DNA of 64,000 bases, from positions 32,007 to 96,006 of the forward strand of contig JASANE010012710.1 in NCBI GenBank assembly GCA_030248225.1, given 5' to 3'. Each line of letters begins with the position of its first letter. Position 1 is the stretch's first letter. The translations under genes were made by a program, and so were the position numbers. Shown piece by piece: positions 35,109 through 47,437 of this stretch. This DNA comes from Trileptium ribeirensis. Its lineage: Eukaryota; Nematoda; Enoplea; Enoplida; Thoracostomopsidae. The notes beneath the pieces are model-generated. The model did no database searches, was not told the DNA's origin, and saw only the letters and a list, made by a program, of their open reading frames with translations.

Positions 35109-35735
35109 TGTAAATGGTATAGGAAAGTACGACGATACTGAGAATAGCGCGCTCCAGACACTAGTGGAAGTTTATTATTAAAGGAGCTAAATCACATTCT
35201 GTGCAAAAAAGATAAGCATTCTGTGCAAACGATTTCTGGTCATAAACAGCTAAATTTCAGCGGTATAGCAAGGTACGTATAGTGCTCACAAAGTCACTAG
35301 ATTGTCCGAATTTGATTAAGTTTACTTTTAACGCATCTAATACGCATTTTGGGCGAGCCAGATACAAAAAACCGAATTTAAGGGCTCCGGAAAGATCTTT
35401 AGCCAAATTTTAGGGGTATAGATACGTAAGCACTCAACTTATGATCCACGCAGTCAAAAGTTACTACAGTGCTCAATTTAAATAAGTTTAATTTTAACAG
35501 ACCTAAATCGCACTTTAGGTGAGCACGATACAAAAAATCGAGTTTTGGGGGCCCGGAAAGTGCATTAACTCAATTTTAAGGGTATAAGACGGTACATAAG
35601 TACTCTAAGTACCCTTACAAAATCACTAGTGCGCCCAATTTAACTAAATTTACTTTTTATCACATCTAAATCACATTTGGTGAAAAACGAATTTTTGGAT
35701 CTGTACTAATTTTAGGGGCACAGAAAAGTAATAAT
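35100..35735 (+). repeat. diverged satellite array, unit about 150-170 bases
   Basis: Successive units carry GGTATAGCAAGGTACGTA, GGTATAGATACGTAAGCA, and GGTATAAGACGGTACATAAG, then AAAGTCACTAGATTG, AAAAGTTACTACAGTG and AAAATCACTAGTGCG. These are followed by AATTTGATTAAGTTTACTT, AATTTAAATAAGTTTAATT and AATTTAACTAAATTTACTT, then GCATTTTGGGCGAGCC, GCACTTTAGGTGAGCA and CACATTTGGTGAAAAA. At least three units and flanking partial ones are present. Confidence 0.75.
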
Positions 35736-35924
35736 CGACGCGACGCTGCTGCACTGCACACTTCTAGCGATATGCCCATACCATGCTATCGTAAATTCAA
35801 GGGCGGACCTAATAGATTCGTTTCTTTACTCGGTCGATCCCATGTAGCTGCAGAGCTTAACACGCCGCAGAAGCGCTTCACAGTATGTCCTGATCCTGCC
35901 GGACGGGATGCACACGTAGTCTAG

Positions 35925-36440
35925 GTTGTACTACCTTTCATTCAAGTCTCCAGGGAGGTTGGCTCCGTCATCTGCTCAAAGGCCAAAGAGACAATACCAC
36001 TATTCCCTATCTTCGTTACACCTGAAAGTGTCAAATGTCGAACGATCGGTTGATTCAATTTACTTTGGCCAGTAGCCCCCACTAGGGTCCGGCCATCCCT
36101 AGACGTATAACGCCGGATCGTGACTGATCAGCTCAACCTTGATTTCTAATCTGCCATTGGCGCGGCGGCGGGGAGTGACAGAATGAATTCACGCATCGCA
36201 CCGGCACCTTAGTCGAGTCAGCAAGCCACGCTAAAGCTTGTGACCCTGTTGACGCATAGCCTGAACGTTGATTTGGGGCGACGGTTTCAAACCCCTTAAA
36301 TGAATTTCGCTACCGAAGCATAAAATACGGCGACAAACGAGCATTTTGTGATCATTATTTATTGATAAGCACTCGTACATAATTATACATCGATACCTAC
36401 ATACATATATATGGATACAGGTATAGCATCAGGTTACAAC
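35925..36440. repeat. dispersed repeat family B, longer copy
   Basis: It shares TCATCTGCTCAAAGGCC, TACCACTATTCCCTAT and GGGGCGACGGTTTCAAACCC with 26995-27370. It continues with ATTATTTATTGATAAGC as in 18300-18460. GC content is higher than in the surroundings. No reading frame is convincing. Confidence 0.5.
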
Positions 36441-36705
36441 AGTAAAAGGAAGATGACAACCAACAAGGTATCACTACAGTGATTTCTCCATGTCGTGGGT
36501 CTGCGTACGGTATAACTATGGTTCGCGTTCGGATATCAAGACCGGAATCTCGCCCTCTTAATCGAACGCTCACAGCCGTGGGAGTTACATCAAATTTCGT
36601 TGCTAATCGCTATCGAGTCTTGATGACGGCTGCGCATACCCTGCTCTCAATACGGGACTGGACCATCCTCTAGCACGGATCGGACGACGGTCAGTTATCG
36701 GGAGT

Positions 36706-36950
36706 GACATATTGATCGATAAATAAACATTATTTGCTTGCTCAGCAGTTTCAGAAAGGCAATAATGCCATCACAATACATTAAGTTTAATGTAAAAGTT
36801 ATTTTAACACATTTTAAATCCACTGTACCTGCATTTTTCCTTCATCTGCTTTACTAAATATAGGTTTTGAAGACCAGGTTCCGGTTCCGGTTCTGGTTCC
36901 GGATCCGGTTTAAATGAACGGTTCCGGTTGCTGGTTCTGGTTATTCCCTG
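36706..36950 (+). mobile_element. family A, right-end fragment
   Basis: It is collinear with the last 250 bases of the copy at 28151-29333: GATCGATAAATAAACATTA, AGGCAATAATGCCATC, CACATTTTAAATCCACTG, AGACCAGGTTCCGG, and the end TATTCCCTG. Only the right end is kept. Confidence 0.7.
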
Positions 36951-37086
36951 ATATAAAATGTACAGTGGATTTTGAGGTACGACTCCAAAACTGATGCAAC
37001 TAAATACGAATGACTTGGCATGACAGTAAATCAATTTTGTAATCCAATTCGTTATATATCTATTTATAAACGTAATCCTATATCCT

Positions 37087-37380
37087 ATGATCCTAGATAA
37101 TGTGTATACGCAAACGGTTATGGATCTGTATCAACGACATGGCGGGGTAACAATTTTAGCGCCATTTCCAGAGGTGAATTTTCGCCAGGTTTTCAGGTCA
37201 GGTTTAGGTGCTCCCATGGAATGTTTTTATGATACGCAAAGATATACGTATATAAGCACAATCATGCAAGGAAATTTTCGAACGGCAAGCTATGTTCGCG
37301 GACGCTTTGATTACAGCTCTGCGCAAACCTATCCGATGGCCAGTTCACCGGGCCTTAATATACATAGTGTGACCGGCTAA
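37087..37380 (+). other. unassigned 97-codon open reading frame
   Basis: The frame contains MDLYQRHGGVTILAPFPEV and QGNFRTASYVRGRFDYSSAQ. Codon composition looks less AT-driven than in the neighbouring intron. I recognise no family, and there are no clear splice sites or element ends around it. It could be an element remnant or chance. Confidence 0.3.
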
Positions 37381-39683
37381 GGGTGCCAATGCGGAAAGTC
37401 TAATATTCGGAACATCGATATGGTTACCAACAGGGGAGGACATAGCTAAAAATACGGTGGATTTGACGTCCACTATATTTGTTTTGAGCGGGGGACGCGA
37501 ATGCACTAGCTTTCGGTAACATCATCCATGCTTGGCGCAAATGCAAAGCGAGAACAAAAGTAGGAAGATATATATTGATATATGTCTGCTATCTTAAAAT
37601 CGATTCAGTTATGATTTGAAAACGTATAGTCTGTGCAGCTGTTTTAAGGGTTATACCCGTGAACCGCTGCGAGCCAGCTGCCCCCAATTTTCATGAGCTC
37701 CACCGGGTTAAATATTTAACCTACTTAATTAATTCCTAGTTATTTGTATGTTTGAACTCTATTACCGGAAGTGGAAAAATTACTTTTACTATTTTATTCG
37801 GTCGCTCATCATTCCTGTGAAGAAATTGTACTAGGGTAATATAGGCTCCCTCCTAAGCTAACGAACCATGTCCTAACAGAGTCCTAATGCGGTTAACTTC
37901 ATGCAGGTTCTCTTCACCAGTTGCTTTGCGTAAAATGCATAATTATATAATACGAATGATTAATATACCTTATTTTTCACGGTAATTGGGCGGCGGTAGA
38001 AAGTGGATTCAGATTGCTAAAATTTGGCTTGATACTAGTCCTAAGTGCGACGATGCCTTGTAAGTCATCGGCACTGATCTTAGAGTGATTAAATTTTTGT
38101 ACAGCTAATACTAAACCAGTGATGAAAAAATTCAACTAAGTTCTTACCAGTTTCGGATCCATAATACGGATTCCAAAGGTCATTGCAATCGTAATAAAGT
38201 TTCCTCATTAAACCTAAACTACTGGGTTCTTCGGTCTGGATCGAATGTCTTAGACAACTCTGCCAAAGAGGATGGACAAACCTAAAATTTTGGGTTACGA
38301 AGAGTTGTGCCAACCTTTCTCTGTGAAAGTTTGCAAAGAGGCTGGACTTGACCTATATTTTCGATTTCTGAGGGTCGGGTCACAGGTCCTTTAAAAATAA
38401 ACCAATCGGGTCAAGACCCGACATCACATCTCGCGATGTTGCAAAATTTGCACAAAAAGATTGCCCAATCAAATTTAACAACTCTGGTAAATTTGATATT
38501 TGTTTTGCAGCGACGGCGTATCGGAGCTTTGAGATTCCGCAACTATCGTGCTGCATTGATGTCAAATATACATAAGGAAAGAGAGAGACACGTAATATCG
38601 TGACTATGAAACCAAAGCTAAAGCTAAATACAATGGTGAAAGATAACTCATCTAGCTTAACATTGCCGTGTATCGTATGAAAAATCTGAGCGGCATTTGC
38701 GCTGATCAGGATTAAATTTATTAAAATGTATGAACGAGCAATGGCTTCGCCAGGCTCAATAGCTTAAACGGAAGCCTAATGGGTCTCCATTTGTGAATTA
38801 ATAATAATCGAAATTTTTGGAAAGAATTTTGAGTTATGACCGATTGGAATTATAAGTGGGGCGAGTCATGTTGGGTCAACGGGTAAACGAATCAAGTTAA
38901 ATTCTTTCAAACGTAAGGTATCGTTTGAAAGACCAAATATAACGCGATAACGTAGCAAAATTCGAGCAAAATTCCTTGAGGGAATTTTGACTTACATTAC
39001 ATCTTCACTCAGAGTGGAAAAGTCCCACTTTCGAGCCATGGATCCGATAAGATAATAATGAATTTTAGAATTCTATTAAATAAGTTGTGTCCCTTCTTAG
39101 ATCCTAGTAAAATTTCAGCAAAATTCCAGGAGGAAACTTTAAGTCACATTAAATATTACATTAAATATTCATTCAAAGTGGAGGCATCCCAATTTCAATG
39201 CATCGGACCCATGGATCCGATTGAATATTGGTTGATCAATCCCACGGTTTCACTCAAAAGCACATGTCCCTATTGAAAAAAATTTTAGCAAAAAATTTCC
39301 TGTAACTATAATAAAATTATAATTAATATGTACTTAATTAATAATTAGTGTAATTTTTTTTACAATTTTAATACAAGATAATAAATACAAACGATAGACA
39401 AATGACCAGACGTTATTTTTATATAAATTTAATATAAAATCTATAATTATTATTATCTTTATAATCCAATTATTAATATTTACTTAATTAATATATAAGT
39501 ATAAATTTACTATAAGTTTGATACCGAAACAAATACATCCGCGAGACGGCAGATACAATACTTATTTTATATAAAGTTAATCTTAACTATTACTAGTTTA
39601 TCTACTTAATAAATAAATATATAAATTCATTTAATATTAAATATGTATTTATTCTCCTTATAGACTGATATATAAATATATAT
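37381..39683. other. intronic; diverged direct repeat at 38968-39225, AT-rich block at 39300-39680
   Basis: GCAAAATTCCTTGAGGGAA, then CTTACATTACATCTTCACTC and CATGGATCCGA at 38968-39045, recur as GCAAAATTCCAGGAGGAAA, ATTCATTCAAAGTGG and CATGGATCCGA at 39119-39222. From 39300 to 39680 the sequence is almost only A and T, with ATTAATTA and TATATAA words. No gene is seen. Confidence 0.5.
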
Positions 39684-40727
39684 CAGGGAATAACCGGAAC
39701 CAGCAACCGGAACCGTCCATTTAAACCGGAACCGGAACCCGGTCTTCGAAACTTATATAAAGTAAAACAGATTAAGGAAGAAATGAAGGTATAGTGTATT
39801 TAAAATGTATTAAAAATAACTTTTACATTAAACTTAATGTATTGCGATGGCATTATTGCCTTTCTGAAACTTTAAACAGACTGAGGAAGCTAAATAATGT
39901 TTTATTGATCAATATGTCGGTTTTTGGACATCTAGAGCAAAAAATGTTTTCCACTATACACCCTTGCGTATAATGCGTCAAATTGAATGTGCTTGCAACG
40001 CATGGAGGGTAGAATAAACATTTTCGCTCTGTCTCCAGTCGCTTTTCTTTACAACACATTGTTACACGTTGTTCTGTAGGAAACATGAAATTATTGGTTT
40101 ACATGGTTCTGAGAGAAAATAATAGAAGGTAATTTTCTGATCAGTGGTCAGAGACAAAATGTTATACTGCTAGCCCAGTTGCAATAAATACAGTTCATTG
40201 ACAGGAACGCAGTTCCTGGCTGCGTTGCAGATATGTTACTTTACTTCAATGTAGACTGATTTACAAAGTTTACAAGCGTACTGGCGGATACTTGACACAA
40301 TTTATGTTAACTAAGCTTACAGTTAAGCACTTCTAAATATTCTTCTGTTATACCGAGTTGGACGGTTTAATTTGGACATACCCGCACACTTCTGAATGTG
40401 TAAAATAGCTGCTACAAGCATCGACTTGGCTTTGTTTTAAGTAACTCCTGCAGGTTAAGATGAAAAATTCCTACTAAAATTATGTGCCTTACTTACGTTT
40501 CAAACGACAAATTGCTGAGCTTATTTTTTTCTTCTACTTGGTTGTATTGGAACTTGATCATTGTACATAATATTATATATGTTTGGACCAGAGATGAAGC
40601 AAAAATGTGGAAAACTTCAAACAAAATTTTTAAACCGGAATTCCGGTTCCGGTGTGGTTTTTGCCCTTTGCCGGAACCGCAACCGGAACACGATTTTCGC
40701 CGGAACCGGACGTCCGGTTACTCTTTG
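39684..40727 (-). mobile_element. family A, full-length copy with 8-base target duplication
   Basis: It is inverted relative to the 28151-29333 copy. The left end is CAGGGAATAACCGGAACC. The right end on the other strand is CAAAGAGTAACCGGACG, which matches it at 12 of the first 15 bases. ATATATAT flanks both sides (39676-39683, 40728-40735), an 8-base duplication as expected for hAT, though in low-complexity sequence. The CCGG-rich ends and the interior words (ACCGGAATTCCGG, CAAAGGGCAAAAACC read on the minus strand) agree with the other copies. Confidence 0.72.
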
Positions 40728-40735
40728 ATATATAT

Positions 40736-43700
40736 AAATATATATAGGCATATAGAGCAGACGTCTGTGTAAACAAGACGTTGAAAAGCAAACAATCACG
40801 GGGCCAGCTGTACAAAATAGGGTCCCAACCCCTCAAACACCTTCGTACCAATCGAAACCAAACGAGCCTGTAATTCGGGGTTGGCTTCTCGAGACTTCCT
40901 TTGATACCGGACTCGTCAATTTTGATGCCAAAAAGAGGAACTGCGCTTTTGGACGAGCCCATATAAATTAACGGTAGAATAACCAAGAATTTTAGGGGGT
41001 TCAGCGGGTTCGTGTTGCTTTTTTTATGGTGCGAGATATATTTTTGTGCCGAATTTAGCATGGGAAACACAACGACGGGTAACATGTCCATCGGAAAATT
41101 TCTCCCAATTTTTTATAAGGGTACGTACGGTGGGCACAGCGGGCTCATACTGGGCTCAAATGGAAGCCTACGGACCGGGGAACACTTATATGCTGATATA
41201 TATAATAATACTTAAAATATCAAAGTTTAGCTTAGGCAAACACCATTTTTCGAGGACAGTTTAACTTAACCTTTCATAAGTCTGTGGATCCCAATCCGAT
41301 TTCCGCGGGACCAGTCTCATTAGAAAGACCGAACCATTCCGTACCAGAATAGTTCACCCCCACCAACAATTTCTCAACGGTTCCGGAGTTATAGGAGGGA
41401 ACCGCAAACACTCTCAATTCAGAGGAATCGGAATTAACATTTCAAAACTCTTATCAGCTAACTTAGCCAGTGAAAATAGGGGGTCGAAACGATTTCCAGT
41501 CAAGACCAAATTGTCCATCTAGGTTGGGCTAAATTTTCCTGGTCCTGTCATGCAGGGTCGTGCCATTTTTCCTACAAATTTAGAGCTATTCGGAGTCCCA
41601 CTGTCCTGTCAACAATTTGCGGGTCAGGAACGGTAAGGTATACAGCGGTACCTCACCAAATTTGGCCAATTACTTTCATGCATTAATAATAATGTAAATA
41701 TTAATAGATACACTTGATCAATAATTATGATTTCAGGGTATATAACCAAGATCAATGACTGGGGTACGGCGGGTCGGGACCGGTAACGTAACTCGATCAA
41801 CTAACAACAAATTAACAATTTATACTGAAACATCAAAAGTCATGCGAGTTTCTTAAACCGCAAGCTTCTTAAACATTAACTTAAAACAGTGGGAAAATAT
41901 CGGTGCAAAAAAGTCAAAAAGGCGAAGTTTAAAGAACAATTTCTGAAAATACCTAATGTCTTACGGTATCTCACGAATCAGAAAGCCTGATTCGGTCATA
42001 TTAGGCACTGATCGACTCGTTTCTACAACACCATTGATATGAAAATCACTTATGTAAACTTACTTACTGGGTAGGAAGTTCAAAAAAGGCTTCAGAAGAG
42101 ATACAGTACTATTATTGAATTCAAAAATGGAGAAGCGCTAGCTTCGGAATCGAAGAATTCTCAATGGACGTGTGGGGGCTCATATAAAAGCTACAATACT
42201 CTAGATGTGTCTTTTGTAGGTTTTGTTCCGATTCGACACACCCACGTCCCACCATATGGGTCAAAGATGGTACCCAGGAGTACATGGCTAAAATGGGCCA
42301 TTTTTGGGTCATTTTTGCCCATAATTCGGCAACCCTTGGGCCGATTTGAATATTATATCGTATCGAAATATGTATCCTAGGAAACTTTATTTATGGGTAT
42401 ATAAATTGTTTTGGTCGGGTCAGATTTCCAACATTTTGGTCAAATTTTGTCGAGTTGTAGTTATGTAACCACTGAAGTGATTCGAAGTAAATTTGGTGTG
42501 TTAATAGAGCTACTGCGGGGTACCATTCAAGAGTCAACAGATTTGATGTAGGACCCCTGGGCCAATTGGTATTTGAGGCCAAATTTGGGCACGACGCCAT
42601 ATAAAGTCATCTGTGACATTAACACTTCTAACGGTATATTATACATTTTTGTGGTTCATAATATGTTCACTTAGGTTTTCGTGGGTGCTGATTTCAAATC
42701 TTCACTGTATTTAAACGTATCTCTTCGTGCAGAGGTAGTTATATCAATGGGTGAGATAAAGCGAGTGTTGCGAAAGGGACGAGTGTCATGCGGTCTGTAG
42801 CAAATTCTGTTTATGTGTTCTGTGCCACTATGCTTTTAAGATTGTAGTATATACATAGATTACATACATATGTTGTTCACGATTAGTAAGTAGTTCTGAG
42901 GTAAAGTGTTAACCCTCGTAGGGTGCGTATTACATATCTGACTATCTGTCTTGCTACATCTATGCTTTATTGAACAGCAGATTAATAAATATTTTTTGGT
43001 GAGTTACATCTATGTTTCGTAACAGTAATATATTTTTAATGAGTCGTTCCGCTGTATGTTAACGTCACAGTTTCTCATTTCTCCGAATTCAGACACTTGG
43101 CATGTCGCCAAGATTCTAGTATAGTGTGTTCTCGGGAAGCTCGTCGAAGCCGGAGTTTGTGGCTTCTCTTGAAAAGCCCCAGAATGACAATAAATTAATA
43201 ATATATTTTCACGAAATATTTATAATTTCAAGCATAATTTTTCACAAGGCTCAGCGTTCGTTGCATCGGATATATAATAATTAAATTTGCATTCGTCGTA
43301 ACCAGTCATGCCGCAAACCCGTGAAACCACATGTAGCTCCGTACGTGTCAAACCATTTAAAAAATATCTAAATTTTATAATTTTTCTTACCAAAATTTAG
43401 TATTTTTCCTATGGCGCCGCCTTATGATTAAAGAATGACATACCTAATGTACGTTTCACATGATGAACCATAGTGTTTATTAACGGCTTAGCTAATCCTA
43501 TACGCTCGTCGCTTATCCCAACAATTATATTTAAGATGCATTATTAGATTGCAATGTTCAAAACAGTAACAGTCATACTTGTCTATTAATTAAAATTTGT
43601 ACAATATAGACTTGTGTTTATCATTCCATGTAAAAAATTGCAGTCTCGGCAAACGGCAACTTTTTTCTGACTTCTCTAAATGGGGTATTTATTTTGACTG

Positions 43701-44125
43701 CGACTGTATTTTGACCTCCTTCAAGTTACCCAAGTTCATGTCCCTCAGGTCAATTTAGGCCTCCCAGCCTCTCAAGGTACTTTTCTACGCCACTAAAAAT
43801 TGACAAATTATTAAATATAATGCGTTTTTCCTACTTTAGCTAAAAATCCCCAAATTTTCCCTGCGCGGCTAAAAATCACTAAAATTTCTCCTTTTAAAGT
43901 AAATACAATAAATTATAACCAGCTGCCAAATTAAAAATTTTAACCTTTTCTCCCGGTTACAGTCCCCGGATCAACTGGAAGACTCCGCAGATGAACTGGG
44001 GAATTCCACACAGGTATTTTTGGTTCTCCCCTTAGCTCGAACCGGGGGACGGCTTCCCTCCTGGGTATAGTTTTGGTAGTTAGTAGAAACCAGTTTTTTG
44101 TAGTATTTACAAAAATATATAGTAC
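40736..44125. other. intronic, no recognisable feature
   Basis: Part of the 12-kb intron between SMG1 exons E and F. Short open stretches on both strands carry no motif I know. No tandem array or element end was recognised. Confidence 0.45.
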
Positions 44126-44353
44126 CTCTTGCTAACACTGTTATTCGCCATAAAGGTCTGCATCTGTTTCATCAGCAGAAACTTCGTTTTGTATGCCATT
44201 GATGAAGTACTCCACGATATAGTTCGATTTTGTGGCCGCAAACCATTGCTGCTGTCTGTTGTACCAAAATCGACTGGAGATGCACGATCATAAATGATCG
44301 GAGTCACTTCAGAACAGCTTGCTGATTCGTACTTTGCGAAGTAAGAGAGTTCC
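44126..44353 (-). CDS. SMG1: SMG1 exon E
   Basis: This 228-base exon lies between CATATTCTAG and AAGAG/GTACTA. It begins with one base finishing an Arg codon, then 75 codons, then two bases. It starts ELSYFAKYESASCSE, continuing the Tyr-x-x-x-Arg-x-Leu-Ser-x-Phe pattern of SMG1 after the CYxxxxDW block, and ends MQTFMANNSVSK. The middle (TTDSSNGLRPQNRTISW) is poorly conserved, as is the equivalent linker in other SMG1 proteins. The intron that follows is 12 kb, the longest in the window, and is packed with repeats. Confidence 0.82.
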
Positions 44354-45117
44354 CTAGAATATGACCCTTATTGTGGCATGTCTACAAGGAATGGTACCAG
44401 TATATTTTTAAACATTTTTAAGGACAATTCCACATATATCACACAAATCAAAAACATGAAAACGCAGTTTATGATATATTAAAAATACATCGCAGAATTT
44501 AGATCCGTAATCGCGACATCACCCGTATTTCCAACGCTGGCATTGGCTAGAGTTACGGCTTGAGTTTGGCCGGCGAGCTATCCGTCGATTTAAAAAAATA
44601 GTGATTAACTAAAACAATACGTATTCCAAAGACAATCTTAGCACGATTTCCAAAAGGAACTTGGCAACCAAAAACAGTTAATATATGAAATTTTCGAAAA
44701 TTTGCATGATTTAACGCAACGTAATGACTGCTCTGATTAAACACCAATCAAATGTACTAAATCGAAAACGTTCTATTTAACAGCCAAACCAATGATTTCT
44801 GAAGAATAACAATATTTCGTGCACTAGTTACGATAATGAAACACTGTAATTAATAAAACCGAGAACTCTCAATTATTTCAAAAGATTTAAAACAATGTAT
44901 TGATTGATCTGATTAAACACTAATAAAATAATTACATCGGAACTATTTCACAGACAAACCAATGAATTCTAAAGAATGGCAACATTCTCGCCCTACATGT
45001 CATATAAAACACCGATAAGCGAATGTCTCTATAGACAACTAATTTTAAACAGCAACTGGTATGTGAACATTCGTCAAAATAATAAAATGATGGTAACGCA
45101 CAAAATATTAGCAAAAG
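44354..45117. other. intronic, no recognisable feature
   Basis: AT-rich sequence between exon E and the hAT element. Two similar stretches (about 44700-44765 and 44895-44960, with CTCTGATTAAACACCAATC and GATCTGATTAAACACTAAT) indicate a small diverged duplication of period about 200. Confidence 0.45.
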
Positions 45118-46462
45118 CAGGTTGGCCACGAAACCCGATTGAAAAAATTCAAGGGTTTTCAAGGGTTCTTGGCAAGAAAATTCAAGGGTTATTGTTGAAA
45201 ATTCTTGAAAATTGTTGAAAGTTTGGCTGTATCAGCGGATTCGGCTGACACACGGTTGTTTGTGACAAGGATTTTAAGCAATAACTGCAACCGATTGGTG
45301 CACAGCTTCGGACGTTGAAGTATCAAAGCGGGGGAAAAACAGCTAGCTGCGCGAACGAAAGGGTATTTCAACGGAGACCGTTCGACAAATTTCGCCAAGG
45401 ATAACGCATTTGCCACCAGTTGTTCACAAAAAGGAGCGATGCCATAAACGAGCCCATATCTTGCCTTGGTTCGACCCATCGAAAGCTCGGAAGCGATGGT
45501 ACTATCGGGGAACATGCACTTCATTAGCTGAGGAAAACCATCTAGTGAGCGGAAAGACCAATGACTCGAAGTCATTTTGAGCAACAGTCTAATCTCTGCA
45601 CTGGAGATTGATTCCCTGACTTGCCAGTTAGTAAAAAAACCAGCCGATGTCGACGTCGTCGGTGCTCTATTACCGGCAGCTACCGGAGAAGGTCGGTCGC
45701 CATCAGTCATGTTCTGATCTTGATCACCAGCTGTATCGGCTGCATCATGATTACCAGTAGTATCAGCGGCAGGGCGGAAGACGTCGGTAATTCTGTTGCT
45801 TCTATCCACAGCTAGCATAGCTTTGACATGAGCGGTTGACTATTGATGACTTTTAAGTGCTTGAACCCCCATTCGGGCGATGCTGACGTCTTTTAGACAG
45901 AGCGAGCACCGGGCAAATGTGCGATCCGACTCTACGCGCTGAAGCCATTTTGAAAATTCAGGATATCTGTCTCGATCTAACCAAATATCTTTGAAGAACG
46001 ACGATCCGCTCTTTGAAGACATTTTTTACGAGCTAATTGCTACATATACTAAATGATAACCTGCAATGTTTCAAACTTACAATTTTACACCTGTTAATCT
46101 GTAAGATTATATATATGATTATATATATACAAATTAACAGGGAAAACTGCAAATCTGAAACATATAGAAGGTATCAAACGTATATGTGTAACAAGAGATC
46201 CTCTCAAGCAAGATCAAACGACGAACAGTTGCATGAAGGTGTTGCTCGGAAGGTAAAAGCCGTGTTCCCTGTAATAAAATTAGCATTGAATCGGTTTTTG
46301 ATATGTTATAATGCGCTGAGCATCTTAAATAATTCAAGGGTTGTCAGCAATATTTAAGGGTTTTCAAGGGTATTTTAGGAAATTCAAGGGTTTTCAAGGG
46401 TGAAAACAGCAATTCAAGGGTTTTCAAGGGTTTTTAAGGGTTTTCAAGGGTTGTGGCCACCC
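45118..46462 (-). mobile_element. hAT element, 1345 bases, exact 8-base target duplication
   Basis: AGCAAAAG occurs at 45110-45117 and at 46463-46470, directly outside the ends. The left end reads CAGGTTGGCCAC and the right end, on the other strand, GGGTGGCCACAACCC; the shared TGGCCAC core is the inverted repeat. Subterminal TTCAAGGGTT words are repeated at least three times on the left (45147-45195) and about nine times on the right (46335-46452), all in the same orientation. The interior carries one minus-strand ORF. At 1.35 kb it is shorter than autonomous hAT elements. Confidence 0.85.
45189..46022 (-). pseudogene. hAT-type zinc-finger ORF with one in-frame stop
   Basis: The frame opens MSSKSGSSFFKDIWLDRD at 46022 and runs about 277 codons to 45189. 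Residues 30-65 form a BED-like finger (CSLCLKDVSI then ALKSHQ), with the second His in STAHVKAM. A TAG at 45840-45842 falls exactly between the two His, in an otherwise intact frame. Downstream, a linker rich in Asp, Thr and Ala leads to SAEIRLLLKMTSSHWSFRSL, CMFPDSTIASELSMGRTKA and GIAPFCEQL. This block is typical of hAT-related proteins with a BED-like finger. The catalytic DDE core and the C-terminal dimerisation part are absent, so it is a truncated product. Confidence 0.75.
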
Positions 46463-46651
46463 AGCAAAAGAACAGTCTGTAAAGAAAACTCCTTGACTAA
46501 CAACTGCGTCAAACGTGGTTTTTCACTATACTGCAACTATCAAAATATACGGCGCCTTTCTTTACATAACGTATGCCGGCTGCTTGGTAATATAAAAAAT
46601 TACAATTATGTCAACTTCTGTCTCGGTGCAATATCTGATCATATTAAATAC

Positions 46652-46715
46652 CAGAGATGGAACTGGGTAAAATGGGTCACTATTTTGCCTGGGTCACTGG
46701 GTTGTCGGTCGCGAC
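46652..46715 (+). repeat. end fragment of a GGGTCACT-type MITE
   Basis: CAGAGATGGAACTGGGTAA and GGGTCACTATTTTGCC followed by GGGTCACTGGGTTG resemble the left end of the element at 47438-47582. The right end is not seen. Confidence 0.45.
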
Positions 46716-46825
46716 GCAGCTGCGCCTATGCTACGAATGTTGGGCGCCATAAGCTGCCTGATGCATTCCGCTTTCACTCATTATAGCAACATTTGTATTA
46801 TTGAGTAAGCAGCCATACGTAATAC

Positions 46826-47062
46826 TTCCTTGAACGGGTGCAGTTACGACAGCGAAAGTAGCATTTAATGCACCCTTACGTACGTAGCAGTTCCCTTGAT
46901 TGGGCACTGTTAGCAGATGCATGCGCAGCCCTACGTAGCAGTTAGCAGTTTCCTTGTCTGGGCGCTGTTACGATGGCTGATGCATTGCGCAGCCGTAAGT
47001 AGCAGTTCCCTTGACTGGACACTATTACAGTAGCCGACGTAACATTACGCAGCCGTACACAT
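46826..47062 (-). repeat. tandem repeat, four units of about 51-64 bases
   Basis: Units begin GTAGCAGTTCCCTTGA at 46884 and 46999 and in variant form at 46935, after a partial unit from 46826. They share GGGCACTGTTA, GATGCATTGCGCAGCC and GCCGTAAGTAGCAG. Units differ by small indels. Confidence 0.7.
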
Positions 47063-47437
47063 CTAACACCGCATCGTAACTACAAAAGATTTGCTTAATA
47101 ATTTCAATTATTTCGTTAATTTACATGTTGCTAGTTACCGTCGATGACACTATTTCAATCAAACAAAATCGTTCTAAAATTTCAGATTTTAACACCTTTA
47201 TGGCCAAGCTCCGCATATGATGGATAGATGGTCGGGCGATAGCGCGGTGGGGTACGTTACAAACTTGTGGTACAGCCTGGGCAGCGTTACGTCGCTGGTA
47301 AAGAATTCACACGATGTGGAAGAAAATTAGGGTATACGTGGTGCCATTGCTTTCGGAAAAATGGAAATTGCGCGATATAGAGAGGAAGATATTGAGAACT
47401 TTGTCCTCCGTAATTTCAGAGTGAATATGACAGATAC

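Noticed and set aside
36804..37034. Minus-strand ORF with Pro-Glu repeats
   Set aside because: The repeats are the translation of CCGGTTCCGG-type words at the end of a family A element, not a protein.
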